Virus record (IMG/VR): IMGVR_UViG_3300044617_002188
Location: 1-23,581 of that record
Strand: one strand, 5' to 3'
DNA: 23,581 nucleotides
Source: a virus
Below the pieces are notes generated by a model. That model saw only the letters and a list, made by a program, of their open reading frames with translations. It was not told where the DNA came from and searched no databases. Shown piece by piece: positions 20,298-23,581 of this stretch (position 1 is its first letter; every line of letters starts with the position of its first letter). A program made the position numbers and the translations under genes.

Positions 20298-20455
20298 TGG
20301 ACGACCGCACTCGGGAGAACTGGGCGAAGGTGAAGGAGGCCCTGGAGCGCGCAGGTAAGACCAGCAGCCCGTTCTATGCGAGGGCGGTGGCGGTGTTGAA
20401 GACGGGGCGGGACCCGGGGCCGGATTTTGGGGCTAAGCCAGGGGAGTTTGCTTAA
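20297..20455 (+). CDS. Small hypothetical protein after the endolysin (52 aa)
   Basis: MDDRTRENWAKVKEALERAG, then SSPFYARAVAVLKTGRDPGP and ends KPGEFA. ATG overlaps the endolysin stop (TGATG). Helical, charged. Its last 23 bases overlap the convergent 20433-20618 gene. Function unknown; a lysis accessory role is only positional inference. Confidence 0.7.
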   Translation: MDDRTRENWAKVKEALERAGKTSSPFYARAVAVLKTGRDPGPDFGAKPGEFA

Positions 20456-20618
20456 AGTCCCAGCCCATGCCTTCGAGATACATCATTGCGATGTAGTGGT
20501 CCTCGGCGTAGCGGCAGATGCTGTCCTTGCAGGCGCGGTAGTACAGTTCGCCGCGCTCGTTTTCCAGCTGATCCAGGCTGAAGCCGTTGCCGTAGTCGGT
20601 GGTGTTGACGACGCTCAT
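20433..20618 (-). CDS. Small hypothetical protein (61 aa)
   Basis: MSVVNTTDYGNGFSLDQLEN, GELYYRACKDSICRYAEDHY, ending WDFKQTPLA. Balanced composition with two Cys. ATGA overlap with the membrane protein upstream. Convergent with the endolysin operon end. Function unknown. Confidence 0.7.
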   Translation of the reverse strand: MSVVNTTDYGNGFSLDQLENERGELYYRACKDSICRYAEDHYIAMMYLEGMGWDFKQTPLA

Positions 20619-20866
20619 TTTTTGCTGCCGACGGTCATTTCGATGTGACGCACGCGGGTTTCGAGATCGGTGAGCCGTTCTTTGGAGTCGTTTTTGAGTT
20701 CTTGGATGTCGGCGGCGACGGTGCTGACGGACTGGTCCAGCTTGGCGACTTGCATAAAAAGGCCAGCTAGGCCGACCACTGCAGCGGTCAACAGAGCTGG
20801 CACGATTTGGTTGAAGGGGTTTTCAGGGGGTTTGGCGCTAACGGGTGCCTCGTCGAAGTGCTCCAT
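20615..20866 (-). CDS. Membrane-anchored coiled-coil protein, holin- or spanin-like (83 aa)
   Basis: N-terminal polar segment (MEHFDEAPVSAKPPENPFNQ), one membrane helix at about 20-40 (IVPALLTAAVVGLAGLFMQV), then a heptad-like coiled coil (LDQSVSTVAADIQELKNDSK; LTDLETRVRHIEMTVGSKK). Size and layout fit small phage lysis membrane proteins, and it lies next to the endolysin on the other strand. It could be a holin or an inner-membrane spanin part; no lipobox is seen. The frame continues upstream to 21001 but there overlaps the basic peptide gene and has no pattern. Confidence 0.7.
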   Translation of the reverse strand: MEHFDEAPVSAKPPENPFNQIVPALLTAAVVGLAGLFMQVAKLDQSVSTVAADIQELKNDSKERLTDLETRVRHIEMTVGSKK

Positions 20867-20897
20867 TACAAGGCATGTCGCTGACCTTTTTCTCAGA

Positions 20898-21035
20898 TTA
20901 GCGGCCCTGGCCGACTCGTTTTTTCTTGCCGCGTCTCCGAGGACGACTGTTCTGGCCGTACCCGTCTCGGGTGGTCTTGGGGCGACCAGCTTGGTGGTCA
21001 AGCCGGCCGGTGCCGGTTTTTGCTTTTGTTGCCAA
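20898..21035 (-). CDS. Small basic peptide (45 aa, TTG start)
   Basis: MATKAKTGTGRLDHQAGRPK, then DGYGQNSRPRRRGKKKRVGQ, ending GQGR. Very basic, Gly/Lys/Arg-rich. Cyanophages carry small basic peptides with a similar K-x-x-R-V-G-Q-G ending, as I recall. Start is the TTG at 21035 since no ATG is available. It could bind nucleic acid. Medium-low certainty because of the start. Confidence 0.5.
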   Translation of the reverse strand: MATKAKTGTGRLDHQAGRPKTTRDGYGQNSRPRRRGKKKRVGQGR

Positions 21036-21110
21036 TGAAGCGCTAGGGAGCTGAGGTTAGCTTACATGGGTGCATAACCTTAGAATGGGTTCGGGCTCGG
21101 GGTAAATCAA

Positions 21111-21136
21111 TAAAAAGCCGGCTATTGACGCCGGCT
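21111..21136 (-). terminator. Intrinsic terminator
   Basis: Leftward: AGCCGGC, loop GTCAATA, GCCGGCT, then TTTTATT. Perfect 7-bp stem, just after the 35-aa membrane peptide. Confidence 0.85.
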
Positions 21137-21141
21137 GTTAG

Positions 21142-21249
21142 TTAGTAGTAACGATCTTGCCAATCAGAAGTATGGCACCACTGCCAAATCATTAAGCCGA
21201 GAATGACGATGGCTAGCAGTGATGCCGTGACGGCGATCAAGAAGCCCAC
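21142..21249 (-). CDS. Tiny membrane peptide (35 aa, GTG start)
   Basis: MGFLIAVTASLLAIVILGLM then WQWCHTSDWQDRYY: one hydrophobic helix and a Trp-rich polar tail. It overlaps the stop of the 21237-21551 gene by 13 bases and ends six bases before a strong terminator, which supports it being the last gene of a transcript. Could be a small holin-like peptide. Confidence 0.5.
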   Translation of the reverse strand: MGFLIAVTASLLAIVILGLMIWQWCHTSDWQDRYY

Positions 21250-21551
21250 GGGAGACCGGGCGCAACGGTAGGTGCATGCTGCTGATCAAGTTGCTGCTGA
21301 AGCGCGGCTTCGATTTCAGCGACTTTGTCGTCACCAAAGTTTTGTTTCACCCAGCCCACCACAAGCTCCTCAGTTAAATCGGCATACGGCACCATTGCGG
21401 AAGGATCAGGCTTTTCAAGCCCAATAGATCCATACGCAGAACTGCTATAAGTGCCGTCATTGGCGCCGATTGTATAATGCACCGTAAATACGACGCCATC
21501 CGCCGTATAATGCTCCATGTTCGCGATGTGCCATTCAAAAGTGGTTGCCAT
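21237..21551 (-). CDS. Cyanophage conserved protein, DUF7936-like (104 aa)
   Basis: Starts MATTFEWHIANMEHYTADGV, then VVFTVHYTIGANDGTYSSSA, YGSIGLEKPDPS, PYADLTEELVVGWVKQNFGD and ends GLPWAS. Marine and freshwater cyanophages carry a family with the same order (M-A-T-T-x-x-W, V-V-F-T-V-H, D-G-T-Y-x-x-x-x-Y-G-S, P-Y-x-D-L-T-E, W-V); the family number is from memory. It is usually near structural or fibre genes and its function is unknown. The start is eight bases from the T-tract of a perfect terminator, a possible attenuation setup. Confidence 0.8.
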   Translation of the reverse strand: MATTFEWHIANMEHYTADGVVFTVHYTIGANDGTYSSSAYGSIGLEKPDPSAMVPYADLTEELVVGWVKQNFGDDKVAEIEAALQQQLDQQHAPTVAPGLPWAS

Positions 21552-21558
21552 AAGAAAA

Positions 21559-21599
21559 GGTGGCGATACAGCAAATTTAGCAGTATCGCCACCAAAAAA
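21559..21599 (-). terminator. Strong intrinsic terminator after the integrase
   Basis: Leftward: GGTGGCGATAC, 13-base loop, GTATCGCCACC, then TTTTCTT. A perfect 11-bp stem between the integrase stop and the next gene's start. Six A/T bases flank both sides. Confidence 0.9.
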
Positions 21600-21616
21600 C
21601 ACGGCGGATTACCGAT

Positions 21617-22471
21617 TCAAAGCACTGGCATCTCGTAGTCCTGGGTAGTTCCCGCATAGTGTTTGAAGATCACGTTTGCAGTATTGCCGGCCCAGGCCGC
21701 AACCTGCGTGACTGGGATGCCAGCTTCGAGCCAGCGGCTGATGGCAGTATGGCGGGCGTCGTATGGACGGTAGACGTGAGACGTCAAGCCCGCACCGTGA
21801 AGCTGGACCGCTTTCTTTCTGAAGTAGCTCTGAAAGGCAAGGCGATCCCAGGGAAAAACGTACTCGGTAGATTGATCTATAGACTCAATGATTTGTTTAG
21901 CGCGAAGGTTAAGTGGTACCCAGCGTTTTTTGTTTGTTTTAGTGCTGTTTTTGAGTCCATGTGTTAGCGTAAAATTTTGATGAACCAAAATCTTGCCGTC
22001 TTTAATATCGTCCCAACGCATAGCTCTGACTTCTCCAGTACGCATTGCGGTTTGTAGCATAAATTCGGCATAGGCACTCCAATTTGTGGAGCGATAGGTG
22101 CGTTTCGCCTCGAGTGCGACTAGCAGCAGTGCGACCTCGTTGCGCGGAATTACGATGATTTCTTCGTCTCGCTGCGGTCGCTTTGGCATCCTGAAACTAG
22201 CGACTGGATTGCGTTGCAGAATGGCAATAGCTTCTTGTGCACACCATTTGTACATACTTCTGACGTACATAGCAACGCGACGAGAAGCGAGGACGGGCTG
22301 CTGCTGGAGAACCCAAGTCAATACTTGCCGACCTTCTTCAACATCTTGAATCGGACAGCGGTGGAGCCATTTTGTGGTTTGGCTGTAGTCCGAAGTGAGA
22401 CTTGTAGGACACAGTGAAACCGAGCGCTCGGCTAGGAAGCGGTCCCAAGCTTGTGATAGGGTTAAACGCAT
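21617..22471 (-). CDS. int: Tyrosine recombinase / phage integrase
   Basis: 284 aa. N-terminal SAM-like core-binding part (about 1-95), catalytic part 105-284. Catalytic residues: R149 in TGEVRAMRWDDI, K178 in KNSTKTNKKRWVPL, the box PYDARHTAISRWLEAG with Y237 in place of the common first His, R240 and H241, and the nucleophile Y272 in VIFKHYAGTT. The Y-D-x-R-H form is common in cyanobacterial integrases, so it should be active. It would integrate and excise the element at an attachment site, which I could not identify. Divergent from 22501-22725 with only 29 bases between. Moderate AT-richness. Confidence 0.95.
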   Translation of the reverse strand: MRLTLSQAWDRFLAERSVSLCPTSLTSDYSQTTKWLHRCPIQDVEEGRQVLTWVLQQQPVLASRRVAMYVRSMYKWCAQEAIAILQRNPVASFRMPKRPQRDEEIIVIPRNEVALLLVALEAKRTYRSTNWSAYAEFMLQTAMRTGEVRAMRWDDIKDGKILVHQNFTLTHGLKNSTKTNKKRWVPLNLRAKQIIESIDQSTEYVFPWDRLAFQSYFRKKAVQLHGAGLTSHVYRPYDARHTAISRWLEAGIPVTQVAAWAGNTANVIFKHYAGTTQDYEMPVL

Positions 22472-22500
22472 TGTTAAGCGTAAAGCTCTAACACACTACC

Positions 22501-22725
22501 ATGACCGACGCCGAAATACTAAACATAATGTACGGTCACGCATGCGGCTTTAGCAGCGTGGTTCAATTCAGCGGTGACGATGCTGTCATCGCTTTTGCGC
22601 GCGAAGTGCTTGAAGCAGCAGGTTACGAACAGGTGGCCAAGTCAGAGCTAAAGCCAGAGCCCGGCTACGAAGAGCAGCTCAGCGCTTTTATTATGCAAGC
22701 CGACGAGACCCTTAAGCGCGACTGA
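22501..22725 (+). CDS. Small acidic hypothetical protein (74 aa)
   Basis: MTDAEILNIMYGHACGFSSV, then AVIAFAREVLEAAGYEQVAK and an acidic helical end. Position divergent to the integrase would suit an excisionase, but no HTH or winged helix is visible and the protein is acidic, so I do not call it one. Followed by a strong terminator. Confidence 0.75.
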   Translation: MTDAEILNIMYGHACGFSSVVQFSGDDAVIAFAREVLEAAGYEQVAKSELKPEPGYEEQLSAFIMQADETLKRD

Positions 22726-22733
22726 CAAAAAAT

Positions 22734-22773
22734 AAGCCTGGCTGACAAAAAGGGTGTCGGCCAGGCTTTTCTT
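22734..22773. terminator. Bidirectional intrinsic terminator
   Basis: A 14-bp stem with one G-T wobble (AAGCCTGGCTGACA / TGTCGGCCAGGCTT), 7-base loop; TTTTCTT follows on the plus strand and TATTTTTT on the minus strand. It lies between convergent genes ending at 22725 and 22801. Confidence 0.92.
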
Positions 22774-22800
22774 GTGTAAAAACGCTAGTGAAGGTGACTA

Positions 22801-22980
22801 CTAGGGCTGGTACAAGTATCGCTGAGGGGATGCCTCGTCTTGGTTGTAGACCAGTTCCCTGTAGTTCTTGCCCCTTCCAATAGGAACGGCAATGATGGAA
22901 GCATAAGCAGGGATGCGGATGCACTTGCCATCAGCATCACCTCCTACAAGTTCAACCAGTTTGTGTTTGAGTTGTGGCAT
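22801..22980 (-). CDS. Small hypothetical protein (59 aa)
   Basis: MPQLKHKLVELVGGDADGKC, IRIPAYASIIAVPIGRGKNY, ending SPQRYLYQP. A beta-rich pattern with GGDADGK near the start. Good frame with TAG at 22801. No family recognised. Third base use looks coding. AGGAGGTGAT inside the gene is a coincidental Shine-Dalgarno match. Confidence 0.65.
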   Translation of the reverse strand: MPQLKHKLVELVGGDADGKCIRIPAYASIIAVPIGRGKNYRELVYNQDEASPQRYLYQP

Positions 22981-22994
22981 AGAAGGGGAAGCGA

Positions 22995-23204
22995 CTACGG
23001 GGTTGCAGGTTGGTCAGCAATATGCCGAAGCAGTTCACGGGCAAACTCAATCTCGCCATACCAACGCCCATCATCGAAAGTATCGTCATAATTTCCAGCG
23101 TCTGAAGGGCTGTAATCATCTCCATACACATCAATGCAGTGCTTGCAGTTTGCGCTTTCTTGGAGCTTAGAAAGAAGGTATTCAAGTTTTTGTTGGTCTG
23201 TCAT
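22995..23204 (-). CDS. Small acidic hypothetical protein (69 aa)
   Basis: MTDQQKLEYLLSKLQESANC, then VYGDDYSPSDAGNYDDTFDD and GEIEFARELLRHIADQ. Helix, acidic loop, helix. Closely spaced with the 22801-22980 gene (14 bases), so likely co-transcribed. Function unknown. Confidence 0.75.
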   Translation of the reverse strand: MTDQQKLEYLLSKLQESANCKHCIDVYGDDYSPSDAGNYDDTFDDGRWYGEIEFARELLRHIADQPATP

Positions 23205-23226
23205 GGGTGATTAGTGGTAATGACTA

Positions 23227-23439
23227 CTAGCGACGAGCTGACTGAAGAAACTCTCTGGAATTGCTGTCAGAAAGTTCCAGCAAGCTGCAACACGCTTCTA
23301 GCTCTTGATCGGCTCCAGCCTGAAACGCTCGGATTAGAAGGACATCGAGGTTTTCGACCTCATCTAAAAATTCAGTTTCCCACTCACTGAGCTGTTGAGC
23401 TGAGGGAAGGACTGGATGAGTGTATTCTTCTTGGGTCAT
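23227..23439 (-). CDS. Small acidic hypothetical protein (70 aa)
   Basis: MTQEEYTHPVLPSAQQLSEW, then ETEFLDEVENLDVLLIRAFQ and AGADQELEACCSLLELSDSN. Helical and acidic. 22 bases before the next leftward gene. Function unknown. Confidence 0.7.
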   Translation of the reverse strand: MTQEEYTHPVLPSAQQLSEWETEFLDEVENLDVLLIRAFQAGADQELEACCSLLELSDSNSREFLQSARR

Positions 23440-23500
23440 GGTTTCTAGGGAACTGTGGCCAGGGGCAGGAGGTGCAAACTCGCTGCCCCACCATTATGCC

Positions 23501-23581
23501 CTAACAGCGGTGCAAAGGAATACGGATGAGCTGGAAGAATCTCCCAACCCACCCGATCTGTTCACCGCAATGCTGGCAGCA
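23501..23581 (-). CDS. Partial protein end with CxxC (5' end outside window)
   Basis: The leftward frame enters from the window edge as CCQHCGEQIGWVG and ends IRIPLHRC with a TAG at 23501 (26 residues visible). The C-C-x-x-C suggests a zinc site. Only weak evidence that it is translated. The 60 bases between it and the gene at 23439 hold no clear promoter. Confidence 0.3.
   Translation of the reverse strand, partial: CCQHCGEQIGWVGRFFQLIRIPLHRC

Noticed and set aside
21602-22500. attP core next to the integrase
   Set aside because: No tRNA 3'-end sequence or clear direct repeat was found near the gene.
22501-22725. Excisionase
   Set aside because: Position fits but the protein is acidic with no HTH or winged-helix pattern.
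22712-22924. Leftward 70-aa frame
   Set aside because: Conflicts with the better 59-aa frame at 22801-22980 and crosses the terminator.

Overview
The window looks like part of a temperate, tailed cyanophage, or a prophage of the same kind, from a GC-rich picocyanobacterium of the Synechococcus/Cyanobium type. Four things point there: a cyAbrB-type regulator, a family known from cyanophages (MATTFEW.. protein at 21237-21551), a tyrosine integrase with the Y-x-x-R-H box common in cyanobacterial elements, and a replication set of primase-polymerase/helicase, family A polymerase, ssDNA-binding-like protein, PD-(D/E)XK nuclease and dNMP kinase. No capsid, portal, terminase or tail gene is visible, so this is the replication, regulation, lysis and integration part of the genome. 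Host and phage type are inference.

Layout. From 1 to 7887 a tightly packed leftward operon carries about 20 small genes, many joined by 4-base ATGA overlaps. Most are unknown. Recognisable members are a DUF932 protein, an HTH+ribbon-helix-helix protein, an RlpA-like double-psi beta-barrel protein and two AT-rich HNH homing-type endonucleases inserted between genes. From 7888 to 8782 lies about 0.9 kb without a convincing gene. It holds three near-identical leftward promoter-like elements and several hairpins. A rightward, AT-rich, degenerate HNH-like gene follows (8783-9511). Next is a second leftward operon (13276 to 9513): ssDNA-binding-like protein, XRE regulator, PD-(D/E)XK nuclease, unknown, dNMP kinase, two unknowns and a sigma-70 factor with a divergent -35 recognition helix. 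A divergent control region (13277-13529) has a candidate promoter in each direction and an inverted-repeat operator between them.

Rightward from 13530 come the prim-pol/helicase, DNA polymerase, cyAbrB regulator, a small unknown, and a two-domain endolysin (glucosaminidase + M15 peptidase). From 20433 onward most genes are leftward: a holin/spanin-like membrane protein, small basic and membrane peptides, the cyanophage family protein, the integrase and further small genes. Strong intrinsic terminators separate the units.

Points of most interest: (1) eight copies of a 10-bp iteron-like repeat in both orientations inside the 3' end of the primase-helicase gene, read in different frames, which suggests a replication origin; (2) three tandem promoter-like elements paired with a phage sigma factor of altered recognition helix; (3) a phage-borne cyAbrB; (4) an HNH gene that seems to have duplicated and captured the start of its neighbour; (5) a recurring GTRAGTCTC half-site in control regions; (6) strong excess of the octamer CGAGCTCG. 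Start codons are often uncertain because Shine-Dalgarno sequences are mostly absent and TTG/GTG starts occur.
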